A stretch of DNA of 64,000 nucleotides, from NCBI GenBank assembly GCA_963783865.1, contig CAWAPD010000003.1, forward strand, positions 124,001 to 188,000, written 5' to 3'. Below, in pieces: positions 1-8,462 of this stretch. The position numbers were made by a program, and so were the translations under genes. Within the stretch, counting starts at the first letter, position 1, and every line of letters starts with the position of its first letter. The notes under the pieces were generated by a model that had not been told where the DNA came from, ran no database searches, and was given only the letters and a program-made list of their open reading frames with translations. This stretch comes from CAWAPD01 sp963783865. Lineage in GTDB: Bacteria; Actinomycetota; Thermoleophilia; UBA2241.

Positions 1-342
1 GGCAGGCAAATCCGGCTCGGTCCACGTGGCGCCGGCCGGGAGCGGCATCCGCTGCTGGGCGGCATGGAACTCGTTCAGCGCCGTCGGCCGGTCGGTGAGG
101 TAGGAGAAGTAAGCCCAGGCCGCGGTGGGGAGAACCACGGCGAGCAGCGCGGCGACGAGCGCGACTCGCGCCACCTGCCGGCCCCGGGAACTCCGGGGAG
201 GCGCAGAAGCCTGCCGTCGCTCCGAGACGGGCTCCGAGCGGAGGATCGCCTCCCGGGTGGCCTCGCGGACGGCGGGGGAGGCGGGCGGCATGGTCCGCGC
301 GGGGTCGGCAGCCGCGATGGTAGCCATGAGTCGATCAGTCAT
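1..342 (-). CDS. Membrane protein coupled to ECF sigma factor (partial, runs off left edge)
   Basis: The frame opens with ATG at 342 and stays open for 114 codons to base 1, so the C-terminus is outside the window. A basic, proline-rich cytoplasmic stretch of about 55 residues is followed by one membrane segment (about residues 58-81, ending AWAYFSYL). The start lies inside the end of the sigma gene (shared ATGACTGA), which implies translational coupling. One membrane span directly after an ECF sigma gene is the usual position of an anti-sigma factor or a sigma-controlled membrane protein. No zinc-finger HxxxCxxC is visible in the part present, so an anti-sigma role is inference only. Confidence 0.6.
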   Translation of the reverse strand, partial: MTDRLMATIAAADPARTMPPASPAVREATREAILRSEPVSERRQASAPPRSSRGRQVARVALVAALLAVVLPTAAWAYFSYLTDRPTALNEFHAAQQRMPLPAGATWTEPDLPA

Positions 343-922
343 GCCGGCCTCCTTGGGTCACCAGACAGGGATGGCGGTTCGGCGCCTCCGGTTCTTGTAC
401 GCCCGATAGGGCATCGGGACCCGCCTCCGCGACCAGCGCGCGGAACCTGCGCCGGGCGCGATGCAGCCGCAGGGCGACGTTGGCCCGGGAGCAGCCGAGG
501 ACCACGGCCACGGCGCCGCGGTCCAGGCCCTCCCAGGCCACCAGCAGAAGGACCTCGCGGTCGGCTTCGGGCAGCCGCTGGAGGAGTTGCAGCACGCGGC
601 CGCCGCTCTCGCCGGCGGCGACGAGCGGCGTGTCGGCTTCCTCGCGCGGCCGGGCCGTCGCTTCGGTCAGTTCCCGCTCCCGGCGTCGCCGCTCGCCCCG
701 TTGGATGTTGAGGTGCGCGTTCCGCGCCACGGCGAGCAGCCAGGGAAGGGCGGCGTCGGCGGGAATGTCGCCGAGCCGCTTCCAGGCCACGAGGAATGTC
801 TCCGCCACCACGTCGTCCGCGAACGCGGGGTCCCGTCGCCAGGCATACGCCCTGACAACCGCGTGATGGGCGTCGTAGAGGGCGTTGAACTCGCCCTCGC
901 GGCGTTTCACGTGATCATGCAT
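335..922 (-). CDS. ECF-type RNA polymerase sigma factor
   Basis: About 195 residues, normal for an ECF sigma factor. Region 2 is visible near the start (EFNALYDAHHAVVRAYAWRR, then DDVVAETFLVAWKR and the WLLAVARN helix that reads the -10 element). Region 4 is a helix-turn-helix (LPEADREVLLLVAWEGLD, then VLGCSRANVALRLHRARRR). It directs core RNA polymerase to a small set of stress or envelope promoters. The ATG at 922 follows GGAGGAAG closely; a GTG at 952 is the alternative. The stop overlaps the next gene by 8 bases, so the two form a unit. The C-terminal tail after region 4 is short and has no extra domain. Confidence 0.88.
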   Translation of the reverse strand: MHDHVKRREGEFNALYDAHHAVVRAYAWRRDPAFADDVVAETFLVAWKRLGDIPADAALPWLLAVARNAHLNIQRGERRRRERELTEATARPREEADTPLVAAGESGGRVLQLLQRLPEADREVLLLVAWEGLDRGAVAVVLGCSRANVALRLHRARRRFRALVAEAGPDALSGVQEPEAPNRHPCLVTQGGRHD

Positions 923-952
923 CTTCCTCCTTCGCTTCGCGGATGCTCTCAC

Positions 953-1249
953 GCTCTAGTGTCCGCGGCGAGCCGGAGGATTTCAGGGACAGGCTCGATG
1001 GTGCCTGCGATCGGCACACGTAGACGACGTCGAAGTTGGCGAACGCGCGCGCCTATGGCCCTCGCACTGGGCGCCGCCACTCCCGGCAGGCTCGCCTGGC
1101 CGACCTTGGGGCCGCTGATGTCGTGGCCAAGGTTTTCGCGGGCTTCCAGCGGTTCCTCTACCAGCCGCAGACGGCAGCCTGAGAGGGCCCGCTGTGGCTC
1201 ACGCCGTCGGTCGGCGTGAGCAGATTCCCTCCGCTCCGCGCGACATGAT
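953..1249. other. Intergenic region with hairpin before the integrase and a possible gene remnant
   Basis: Upstream of both the sigma gene (minus) and the integrase (plus). A perfect 9-bp inverted repeat (GCTCACGCC at 1197-1205, GGCGTGAGC at 1213-1221, 7-base loop) lies just before the integrase start and may act as an operator or attenuator. On the plus strand, about 1030-1182 reads as a plausible C-terminal protein end (RLADLGAADVVAKVF then FQRFLYQPQ and a stop), but a TAG at about 1024 and no start suggest only a remnant. Confidence 0.35.
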
Positions 1250-2554
1250 GTGTCCATGTCACACGATCGCCTCAGCGGCTTCGTCCGCCCCGCCAAGCGC
1301 CAGGGCAAGGCCGTCCGCGGCCTCTGGGAGCTGTGGGTCTGCCTCCCGCCCGAGCCTGCGCAGAGCAAGGACGGCCTTCCCCCGCTCGACGCCAAGGGCC
1401 ACCCGAAGATGCGCTACCCGAAGACCATGAAGTGCGTCGAGGCGCAGGGAAAGAAGGCCGCCGAGCGCCTGTTAGAAGCCTGCATCGCCGAGCTCGAACA
1501 GCACGGCTCGATCGACGTTGAGCGCCTCACCCTCACCGGCCTCCTCGACCGCTGGCTCGAGGCGACCTACGGCGAGATGCGGGTGGCCACCAGGAACTCC
1601 TACGCGGGCATCCGACGCCTCCACGTCGACCCGGCCCTCGGCCAGGTCCTCGCCTGTCAGCTGACACGCACCCAGCTCTCCGCCTACTACTCGGCCAAGA
1701 TGCGCGGCAACGGGCACAAGCCCCTCGCCGAGACGACGGTCGCCCACCACCACTCGATGATCAAGGCCGCCTTCAACTGGGCGATCGATGAGGAGCTGCT
1801 CCAGGCCAACCCGGCGGCGCGGGTGAAGAGCCCGCCGGCGCTACGCCCCAAGGTGCGGCCGGTGTGGAGCATGGAGGAGATCGCCCGCGTGGTGGTCAAG
1901 GCCCGCGGCCTGCAGGTCCACGCCGCTGGCGTGCTCGCGGGCTTCTCTGGGCTGCGCGTCGGTGAGATCGCCGGCTTGCGCTGGAGCGACCTTGACCTGG
2001 ACAAGGGCTTCGTCTGCGTCTCGCGCACCGTCGAGGAGGACGAGGACAAGACCCTCATCGAGTACCCGCCGAAGAACGGCAAGGCACGGGTAGTGCCGCT
2101 GCCGGCCGCGGCCTGTGACGAGCTGCGCGCCGCCCTGCAGGCGCAGCGCGAGTACAAGCTGGCCCAGGGCAAGAGGTGGAACGAGGCCGGCCACGTGATC
2201 CCCAGGAAGGACGGTACGCCGATGGCACCGTCGTCCCTCAAGAGCCAGTGGTGGAACTGGGTGGCCCGCCAGAAGATCGACCCGCACCTGCCTCTCCACG
2301 GCCTGCGGGACTCGTTCGGTACCTGGGTGTACGAGACCTACGGCGTCAAGCAGGCCCAGGAGTGGCTCGGCCACGGCGATCCCGCCACGACACTCCGGCA
2401 CTACGTGCGCCTGACGACGGCCGCCAGGGCGAAGGCGGTCGCGGGTCTCGACGAGGTGACGCGGGCTGCGCTGGAGGCGGCCGAAGAGCGGGCCGTGCAG
2501 GACGCGGCGCCGGTCCGCGACAACGTCGTCGCGCTGGCAAGTCGCCGCAGGTAG
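1250..2554 (+). CDS. Tyrosine recombinase / phage-type integrase (intact)
   Basis: 434 residues with the full architecture of an actinobacterial tyrosine integrase: an N-terminal arm-binding part, a SAM-like core-binding domain (about 95-190), and a catalytic domain. Catalytic residues are all visible: Arg in SGLRVGEIAGLRW (about 236), Lys in PPKNGKARVVPLP, HxxR in LPLHGLRDSFG (about 350-353), the second His in WLGHGD, and the Tyr in LRHYVRL. Such enzymes join element and chromosome att sites. Start is GTG 1250 or ATG 1256. It reads toward the tRNA-Arg 1.4 kb away, but the NmrA gene lies between and the enzyme differs from the integrase remnants at 5.1 and 27-30 kb, so its own att site is not identified. 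Confidence 0.92.
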   Translation: MSMSHDRLSGFVRPAKRQGKAVRGLWELWVCLPPEPAQSKDGLPPLDAKGHPKMRYPKTMKCVEAQGKKAAERLLEACIAELEQHGSIDVERLTLTGLLDRWLEATYGEMRVATRNSYAGIRRLHVDPALGQVLACQLTRTQLSAYYSAKMRGNGHKPLAETTVAHHHSMIKAAFNWAIDEELLQANPAARVKSPPALRPKVRPVWSMEEIARVVVKARGLQVHAAGVLAGFSGLRVGEIAGLRWSDLDLDKGFVCVSRTVEEDEDKTLIEYPPKNGKARVVPLPAAACDELRAALQAQREYKLAQGKRWNEAGHVIPRKDGTPMAPSSLKSQWWNWVARQKIDPHLPLHGLRDSFGTWVYETYGVKQAQEWLGHGDPATTLRHYVRLTTAARAKAVAGLDEVTRAALEAAEERAVQDAAPVRDNVVALASRRR

Positions 2555-2771
2555 CCCCCTTCGGCGGCCCTTGAGCTCCATTTCCGACCGCAGCGAGTTC
2601 GACGGCCTCGCCGGCGAGCCAGAGACCGACGTGGTATCTCGTGGTTCTGGACCGCCACCAGACGCCGAGGCATCCACACGACCGCGCGTGAAGGCGCGGG
2701 CTGGCTCGCACGAGCCCGCCCCGTCTCACGGCCCTTCGGAAGTGTGCGCTCTGTCTACCGAGCCACGAGGG

Positions 2772-3635
2772 TCATGGTCGCAGCTCCCTTGTGACTGCGT
2801 CCAGGAAACTCACAGGCTCCCGACGCAGCAGCATTCTCAGGACATTGCTGTTGCCGCAGTACCCGTACTTGTCGTAGTGATCGAGCATGGCCTTCATCTC
2901 GAGACTGGCTTCTTGCCCAAGGCGGGCGGCAGCCGCGGCGGCGCCGGCGGCAGGAGTCAGCGACGTGACTCCGACATCCTTGCCTAGGGCCGTCGAAATG
3001 ACCCGTGCCATCTCCATGATGTTCAGACGCTCGCTTCCCGCCAGCTCGTAGTTCGCGTATTCGTGGCCACTCTCGAGCAGGACGGATGCTGCCGCTTCCG
3101 CGAGGTCCTCGAGGTCGATCGGAGTGAACCACTGCTCGGGACTGAAGCCCACTCTGAGCTGCATCCCGTCTTCGCTGAGGAATCTCAGAATCGTCTGGGA
3201 GTAGATGCACGGCTGAAGGACCGTCCACTCGAGAGGAGACTCTCGGAGTGCGAGTTCCACCTTTGCTTTCCTCTCGTGGTGGACCATGGACGGCGTCGCG
3301 GAGTGCATGACCGAGTGGTAGATCAGCCGCGCCAGGCCGGCGCGCTCAGCAGCTGCTATGACGTTTGCGCCGTACTGCTCCTCGCGTGCGTCGAACGCCG
3401 GCGGGATGTAGTAGGCCGCGTCCACCCCGGTGAAGGCCCGCGTCAGTCCCGCCATGTCCTCCAGGGCGACTGCGCTGGCTTCGGACGCCTCTGGGACCCG
3501 GTGGACTTGGTCATCGCGGTGGACGAGCGCGCGCACTCTTGCGCCGTGGCTGGTGAGCGCCTGGACGATCCGCTTGCCCGTCTGACCTGCGGCGCCGACG
3601 ACGGCGACCGAAGGTGTCCCTTCCTGGGGACTCAA
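2772..3635 (-). CDS. NmrA-like atypical short-chain dehydrogenase (NAD(P)-binding)
   Basis: 287 residues. The N-terminus has the atypical SDR nucleotide-binding glycine motif (VAVVGAAGQTGKRIVQAL), followed by ARVRALVHRDDQ, which sets dinucleotide preference. The rest matches NmrA/quinone-oxidoreductase-2-like proteins (LIYHSVMHS, ERKAKVELALRESPLEWTVL, FTPIDLEDLAEAAA). The classical YxxxK catalytic pair is not evident, so it may be a redox sensor or a reductase of unknown substrate. It converges on the integrase and is monocistronic as seen. ATG at 3635 follows GGAGGGTTC at a normal distance. Confidence 0.85.
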   Translation of the reverse strand: MSPQEGTPSVAVVGAAGQTGKRIVQALTSHGARVRALVHRDDQVHRVPEASEASAVALEDMAGLTRAFTGVDAAYYIPPAFDAREEQYGANVIAAAERAGLARLIYHSVMHSATPSMVHHERKAKVELALRESPLEWTVLQPCIYSQTILRFLSEDGMQLRVGFSPEQWFTPIDLEDLAEAAASVLLESGHEYANYELAGSERLNIMEMARVISTALGKDVGVTSLTPAAGAAAAAARLGQEASLEMKAMLDHYDKYGYCGNSNVLRMLLRREPVSFLDAVTRELRP

Positions 3636-3990
3636 TGAACCCTCCTGTGGTTGGCGATGTCATGAGCCTCACGACGGGTCATCACTGAGCGGTACCCGAG
3701 GCGCTGCGCTGATTCATCCTACCGCCATGCCCATCTCAAAGGTCACGACCGCCGGGCTGCTCGGCGTGATCAGCACTGGTCCCGCCCGTCCTCGCTTCGG
3801 CCCTGGCCGTCTATTCGAGAGTGGGCGGCACCGGCTCACAAGCTCGCGGTGTGACGTAGCTGCCGGAGCCAGTGTCGCCCGGCTACCGGAGCCGCGCCGC
3901 GGGTTTCCTGCAGGTTTAGCAACCTATTAGCAACTCTGGTATCCTTGCCGGGACCGTTGCCGGGATAAAATCCCTGCAAATCGGCACTTT
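3636..3990. other. Intergenic region upstream of tRNA-Arg
   Basis: 355 bases. The first part is the upstream region of the NmrA gene. The last 50 bases hold the probable tRNA promoter. A 67-codon open frame here has no ribosome binding site or recognisable sequence and is not called. Confidence 0.5.
3945..3971 (+). promoter_or_regulatory. Probable promoter of tRNA-Arg
   Basis: TTGCCG at 3945-3950 and TAAAAT at 3966-3971 with a 15-base spacer, placed 20 bases before the mature tRNA 5' end. The spacer is shorter than the ideal 17, so the -35 assignment is tentative; the AT-rich -10 stands out in this GC-rich DNA. Confidence 0.4.
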
Positions 3991-4066
3991 GCCCTCGTAG
4001 CTCAGTGGATAGAGCACAGGTTTCCTAAACCTGGTGTCGCTGGTTCGATTCCAGCCGGGGGCACCA
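3991..4066 (+). tRNA. tRNA-Arg (anticodon CCT), CCA encoded
   Basis: A full cloverleaf can be folded by eye. The acceptor stem GCCCTCG (3991-3997) pairs with CGGGGGC (4056-4062), with one T-G wobble. The D arm GCTC...GAGC is present, as is the anticodon stem CAGGT/ACCTG around loop TTCCTAA giving anticodon CCT (reads AGG). The T arm is GCTGG-TTCGATT-CCAGC. The discriminator A and a genomic CCA end the gene. Its 3' half is the repeated sequence at 21001 and 26846, which makes it the attachment site of the islands to its right. Confidence 0.96.
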
Positions 4067-4067
4067 C
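4019..4067 (+). repeat. att core: 3' half of tRNA-Arg (copy 1, intact)
   Basis: 49 bases from the anticodon stem to just past CCA. Copy 2 at 21001-21049 matches at 48 of 49 positions; copy 3 at 26846-26887 matches at 40 of 42. The insertions lie on the 3' side of the tRNA, as expected when an integrase uses the tRNA 3' end and regenerates it at the proximal junction. Confidence 0.85.
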
Positions 4068-4348
4068 AAAGTCCCTGCTCATGGCGATTTCCAGTAGCGC
4101 GCATCCGCGCACCTATTTTCCGATTCGGCAGAATTGCCGACATTTTGCCGACGAGACCCCCAGGGATGCGTGAGTAACGGGCGATACGCCCCAGCACGCG
4201 TCCGAGCTATGATGAAGTACGGACGATCGCTTGGACCACACCCGATCGGGAGTTGGACACGTCGGCGAGACATCTCTCTACACTCACCAGCAAGTGGGTA
4301 GCGGAAGGCATGGTGCCACAGGGAGTTCAATCAGGTATTGGGAGACGG
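4067..4348. other. Island left end with paired TTGCCGAC motifs
   Basis: 282 bases between tRNA-Arg and the first island gene. TTGCCGAC occurs twice in direct orientation, at 4134-4141 and 4145-4152, 11 bases (about one helical turn) apart. That spacing suits integrase arm-type or excisionase binding sites. No gene is supported here. Confidence 0.35.
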
Positions 4349-5122
4349 ATGAACGAAACGGATCTCATGACGGAGCGTCAGAAGGAGCTCTGCTCCTTAG
4401 TCTGGTCTAGTCTGCCGGGTCCCCAGCCAGCGCCCAGAACAAATGAAGAGCGCTGGCATCGCGTAGTCGGTCCGGCGATGCTGGTCAAGGCGACAGCCAC
4501 GGCTGAGAGCATGTTCCGCCTTCTGCCTGAGAGGCGGATGACCGACTCGCTGATCCTTCTGAGGGCGCTCTACGAAGGCGTCGTGAACCTGGCTTGGGTG
4601 GCGGTCAATCCGACCCATAGACTCAACAGGCTCTACACCGAGTTCCATACGTGGCATCTCAGAGAAGACGAGGACTGGGCCAAAGCGGGTCGCCCATTAC
4701 TGACGCCGGATGACGTTCAGGAGTCGCAAGCGTGGATCGACACCCACAAGACGGGGCTTCCGCATATGGCGGACCGCGCCAAGAACGCTGACAGGTACTG
4801 GGCCGCTCGTCTTGCCGGATGGCATCCTGATGCTGCGAAGATGACCGACACCCGCTCCTGGTCATCGCTTCGCGGTCTGTACCGCTTCATTTACACCCGC
4901 GGAAGCCAGGCCACTCACTCACACCATCGCGGGCTTGATCCGTTCGTCACGGTCACGGACACAGTGTGCACTCCCCATGCTGAGAAGGAGCCAGATTCAC
5001 TTGTCGTGTGGGAGCTGGGGATTCGAGTCCTGCCCTTCGGCATCGGTCCAGCCGAGAGGACATTCGGTTGGCCATCCTACGACCGGGCCATGGACATCGT
5101 CGCCGCGCTTACTGACGGCTGA
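4349..5122 (+). CDS. DUF5677-like protein of unknown function
   Basis: 257 residues from ATG 4349, chosen because GGGAGA sits just upstream; longer in-frame starts lack such a site. The sequence is largely helical, with a central ADSL-like pattern typical of DUF5677 proteins (TDSLILLRALYEGVVNLAWV, then a run of Arg/Glu/His including SQATHSHHRGLDP). DUF5677 members often sit in mobile DNA and phage-defence neighbourhoods, but no activity is established. It is the first gene after the tRNA junction and has somewhat lower GC than the flanks, which fits acquisition. The family call is by pattern only. Confidence 0.6.
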   Translation: MNETDLMTERQKELCSLVWSSLPGPQPAPRTNEERWHRVVGPAMLVKATATAESMFRLLPERRMTDSLILLRALYEGVVNLAWVAVNPTHRLNRLYTEFHTWHLREDEDWAKAGRPLLTPDDVQESQAWIDTHKTGLPHMADRAKNADRYWAARLAGWHPDAAKMTDTRSWSSLRGLYRFIYTRGSQATHSHHRGLDPFVTVTDTVCTPHAEKEPDSLVVWELGIRVLPFGIGPAERTFGWPSYDRAMDIVAALTDG

Positions 5123-5147
5123 CCGAAGCTTTGACGTACGCGGCGGT

Positions 5148-5605
5148 CTAGGCGCTCGCCCCTGCGGAGGCAACGTTGAACACCAGCCCCGCGATCAGCG
5201 CCGCCGCCTCTTCCTGCATCGCCGGGATGGCGTGCGAGTAGGTGTCGAGGGTGATCGACACCGTAGCGTGCCCCAGACGCTCAGAGACGACCTTGGGATG
5301 GATACCGGCCTGCAGAGCGAGTGTGGCATGGGTGTGGCGCAGATCGTGCAGTCGGATCTGCGGCAACATGGCCTTCTTGACCGCCCGCCGGAACTCCCGC
5401 GTGATCGTCTCGGGATCGAGGGCAGTGCCGTCCTCCTTGGTGAAGAGGTGCCCGCTGTCGGTCCAAGCATCCTCCCAGTCTGACTGCTCATCGAGCTGGC
5501 GCTGCGCCTGAGCCTTCAGCACCTCAACTGTGTTCGGGTCCAACGCGATAACCCTTCTGCCCTTGGCCGTCTTGGGTTCCGAGACCACGACCTCGCGGTT
5601 GCAGG
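5148..5605 (-). pseudogene. Truncated tyrosine integrase (C-terminal half only)
   Basis: The remaining 146 or so residues hold the second half of the catalytic domain: the beta-hairpin SEPKTAKGRRVIALD, HxxR in LHDLRHTHATLALQ, the second His in VSERLGHATVSITL, and the nucleophile Tyr in DTYSHAIP, ending AALIAGLVF. The first catalytic Arg and the whole DNA-binding half are missing; sequence similarity stops near 5605, where a G1-peptidase fragment begins on the other strand. The truncated protein cannot be an active recombinase. It belongs to a different lineage from the intact integrase at 1250. Its 3' end is the template matched by the four scars at 27.3-29.6 kb. It lies 1.1 kb from the tRNA att site. 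Confidence 0.85.
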
Positions 5606-5611
5606 GGATCA

Positions 5612-5839
5612 GCGCCCGGCGCCCACTCGGCCGAGATCATCGTCGAGTCGCACCCGGACCACGGTCAGGGACTCGCCGACTTCGAGCCGGTGCAGTTCAC
5701 CAACTGCGCCATCGACGGCCGCCCAATCACCGCGTTCCACTGGACGAAGGACAACCTGACCGGGGTGGACAATGTCGTCATGACATCGACTTCAGCCCTG
5801 AGCGCCGGTGGCACCAGCTTCACCGTTACGCGCCGCTGA
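5612..5839 (+). pseudogene. Remnant of a G1-family (eqolisin) glutamic peptidase
   Basis: A plus-strand frame with no start codon reads SAEIIVESHPDHGQGLADFE, then PVQFTNCAIDG, and ends SAGGTSFTVTRR before TGA at 5837. The pairing AEIIVE...LADFxPVxFTNC is the C-terminal signature of G1 glutamic peptidases, where the Glu of the (A)EWIVE motif is catalytic. Only about the last 72 residues remain; the 5' side is cut at the junction with the integrase fragment. This is a deletion scar and the product would be non-functional. Confidence 0.6.
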
Positions 5840-6177
5840 TGAATCCCCGCATCCATGGCGGCGGCGACGGGTCAACGTCAAAGCGGGCTTAGACCAGGAT
5901 ACATTCACCGGCTGATGTAGGCACCAGGTCGTCCTCCTGTCAGACACGTCTCCAAGACCTGCGTGCTATCGACACGTGCTGCACAAAGGCGTTGGAGCCG
6001 ACAAGCAACCGACCTCTCAGCGACTGTAGCGACCGACGCCCCAACGTCAGGCGACAGAGTAGCCTCTGGGACGCTCCTTGTCTCTCACTATGGCTCGCCG
6101 CACAAGAGGAGGGCCGGCGATGCCGGCCCTCCCATTCGTCACGTGCCCGCTCCTCTCGTCGGGCTCCAGAAAGCTGG
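5840..6177. other. Intergenic region between remnant and M28 gene
   Basis: 338 bases. Holds the M28 terminator hairpin (6108-6132) and, at about 5946-5966, a sequence resembling the 9120-9142 hairpin (both contain TCTCCAAGACCTG). Nothing else is supported. Confidence 0.45.
6108..6132 (-). terminator. Hairpin terminator after the M28 peptidase gene
   Basis: Perfect 11-bp stem GGAGGGCCGGC / GCCGGCCCTCC with loop GAT, 46 bases past the stop codon of the minus-strand peptidase. No U-run, as is common in high-GC genomes. Confidence 0.6.
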
Positions 6178-8238
6178 CTACTTCAATGCATTCACTTGCG
6201 GGATGAGCTGCTCAAGCGTCGCGCTCATCGCGTTTAGGCGCGAGTTGAGGTCCTGCAGGTCCTGATCGCGCATCGTCGTCAGCTGGGCGATCGTCGTGGC
6301 GTACGGCGGGCCAGCCTGAATCGCGTTGAACTGCGGGATCACGTCGAGCAGCGGCCACTGCGGGTTGCCCTGTGCCCCCCAGATGACGCGGTCGTAGCTG
6401 GGATCGAGGCGAGTCATCAGCTGCAGGTAGACGGGGTGGCTCACCATCAGGCCGATGTAGGTCCAGTCGACTCCGCCGAGCGCACCGAGAGCCGTGCCCG
6501 GATCGTTGTCATTGAGCGCCTGGATGGCTGCGTCGAGGCACTGCACGTCGAGCAGCGCCTGGGAGTGGCGCCAGACGGTGGTCTCGAAGGGCGTCTGGCC
6601 GATGAAGGCCAGCCCGCTCGTCTTCTCGATCTGCCGCAGTGAGGTGTCCACCTTGGTGTAGTGGCCCGGCGGGATCGAGCCCCTCCTTGCCTCAAAGGCC
6701 GCACAGGCGTTCTGGTAGGAGGCGATGTCGCTCTCCACGCGGGTGATGGCTGCCGGATCGGCGCCAGCCTTGGTCAGGTCGTCGGCGACGACCGCTTTGG
6801 CCAGGTCGTCGGCCTGGGCCTTCATGTTGTAGGGCAACAGGCTGCCGTCGTTGAAGTGGCTATAGGCGCGGAAGAGGAACTTCGAGATGTTGGCGATCCA
6901 CGGCCAGTTGAGCTCGTCCATCTGCATGTACTGCGAGTGGTAGCGGCCGTTGTCGGTAGCCGGCGGCACCGAGCCGATCGAGACGACGGGCACGCCCGCG
7001 GCGAAGAAGGTCCAGCCGTCGTTCCAGGTGCTCATCACGGTGCCGACGTGGCTGCCGTAGGTCAGCAGGCCGGCGTTGGCGGCGGCCTGGGCCTTCAGGT
7101 ACGGCGCGAAATCGGGGCTCGTCAGGCTGAGCGGCACCGAGCCCGAGAAGTAGTCCTCGTTGAAGAAGGCGCGGATCTTGCCGGCCCAGTCGGGATGAGC
7201 GTGGGTGATGGCCCACCAGGCCCCGATGCACCAGTCGTTGTAGCAGTTGGTGTAGCCGAACTCCTCGCCGGTCGTGATCATGAAGCGCACGGTGTGCTGC
7301 GGACGATAGCCGCTCATCACCATGGCCTTGGCGATCGCCATCAGGTCGGAGACGCAAGCACCGTCGTCTGTGGGCGCCCAGAAGTGGGCGTCGTGGTGGG
7401 CGGCCCACAGCACGAAGCTGTTGTCGCAGCTCTTGCCGGGCAGGTCGCCGACGACGTTGTAGCCGGTGCCGCCGTCGGTCGCCATCCGGACGGTCTCGTC
7501 GAGCTTCATGGTGACGACCGGACCGACGTCGCCGGTCAGCTGGCTGCGCAGCAGGTCGCCGTCGTGCTGGGAGATGTAGACCGCAGAAGCATCGGAGAGG
7601 TCGAACTCGGAGTCGAAGCTCGCCAGCTCGTCAGTCTTGTAGGTCCAATAGGGCGGGGTGGTCGGTCCGAAGGTGAAGATGATCCCGGCCGCACCGCGGT
7701 GGGTCGCCTCTTTGGCTGGATCGTTCATCCAGAAGTTGGTCGGGTCGGCGTCAAGCATCACGATCTTGCCCGTTACACGGACGCCTTCTGCCGCCAACGC
7801 GTCGAAGGCCGCAGCCGTGCCTTCGTGGGCGTAGACGACCCGACCCGTGATGCCTCGGCAAGGCGTCGGGCGAATGCCGGCGAAGGTTGAGGCCACGAAG
7901 GTGCTCGCACCATCGGTGACACTCGCCGACTTGAAGGTGAAGGCGTCGACTGGGACCGGGTCGAGGTGCACGTTTCTCAGGCCGATGGCGCGCATCTCGT
8001 CAGCCAGATAGCGGGCCCTGGCGTTGTCGGCCCATGTACCCGCCCAGAAGAACCCCCACTGCGGGTTGGTGCCCGGCATCGAGATCAAGTGGGTATCGAC
8101 GCCCTGCGGGTAGCCGTGGGCGAAGAGCTGGTCGATGGCCTGATCGAAGGTCGGCTTGGGTGCGGCCTGCGCTGCAAGCGGCAGCAGCAGGAGTACTAGC
8201 ACCGCGACCGAAAGAAACAGCAGGAGGGACTTCTTCAT
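6178..8238 (-). CDS. Secreted M28-family metallopeptidase with PA domain
   Basis: 686 residues. The ATG at 8238 opens a clear signal peptide (MKKSLLLFLSVAVLVLLLLP then LAAQAAP), so the protein is exported. A protease-associated region (about 120-250; VTGKIVMLDADPTN, GAAGIIF) precedes the zinc-dependent catalytic domain. Expected M28 metal ligands are visible: WAAHHDAHFW, DDGACVSDLMAIAKAM, TTGEEFG, FNEDYFSG and GRYHSQYMQMDELNW. The family removes N-terminal amino acids or hydrolyses acylated peptides using two zinc ions. A C-terminal helical region of about 170 residues has no call. It is divergent from the TetR gene, with 224 bases between them, and ends with a strong hairpin. The stop is TAG. 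Confidence 0.88.
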   Translation of the reverse strand: MKKSLLLFLSVAVLVLLLLPLAAQAAPKPTFDQAIDQLFAHGYPQGVDTHLISMPGTNPQWGFFWAGTWADNARARYLADEMRAIGLRNVHLDPVPVDAFTFKSASVTDGASTFVASTFAGIRPTPCRGITGRVVYAHEGTAAAFDALAAEGVRVTGKIVMLDADPTNFWMNDPAKEATHRGAAGIIFTFGPTTPPYWTYKTDELASFDSEFDLSDASAVYISQHDGDLLRSQLTGDVGPVVTMKLDETVRMATDGGTGYNVVGDLPGKSCDNSFVLWAAHHDAHFWAPTDDGACVSDLMAIAKAMVMSGYRPQHTVRFMITTGEEFGYTNCYNDWCIGAWWAITHAHPDWAGKIRAFFNEDYFSGSVPLSLTSPDFAPYLKAQAAANAGLLTYGSHVGTVMSTWNDGWTFFAAGVPVVSIGSVPPATDNGRYHSQYMQMDELNWPWIANISKFLFRAYSHFNDGSLLPYNMKAQADDLAKAVVADDLTKAGADPAAITRVESDIASYQNACAAFEARRGSIPPGHYTKVDTSLRQIEKTSGLAFIGQTPFETTVWRHSQALLDVQCLDAAIQALNDNDPGTALGALGGVDWTYIGLMVSHPVYLQLMTRLDPSYDRVIWGAQGNPQWPLLDVIPQFNAIQAGPPYATTIAQLTTMRDQDLQDLNSRLNAMSATLEQLIPQVNALK

Positions 8239-8414
8239 GATGACCCCCAAAAAGTCGGCGTGAGAGAACAACTCGACGCTGCGTCACGGGCAACCTCCCT
8301 CCGTGGCGGCTCAGTCACCCAGGCCAGGGTCTTCGAGGGGTGGGCAGTCCGGCGGCTCACGATGAGGCGCGGACCCACCGACGTTCAGGTCAGGCGGCCG
8401 ACTCGCTCACTATC

Positions 8415-8439
8415 CGAACAGTGTGCCGTACAATGTTCG
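8415..8439 (+). promoter_or_regulatory. Probable TetR autoregulatory operator overlapping -10
   Basis: An inverted repeat with 10-bp arms and one mismatch: CGAACAGTGT (8415-8424), spacer GCCGT, ACAATGTTCG (8430-8439). It covers a good -10 hexamer TACAAT (8429-8434) and lies 23 bases before the TetR start. That geometry fits a repressor blocking its own promoter. Confidence 0.6.
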
Positions 8440-8462
8440 CAACCTAGTGTTGAGGGCTTGTG

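Noticed and set aside
1250..2554. The intact integrase as the enzyme of the tRNA-Arg islands
   Set aside because: It lies outside the att-bounded intervals, on the other side of the tRNA, and its catalytic end differs clearly from the integrase remnants that are inside.
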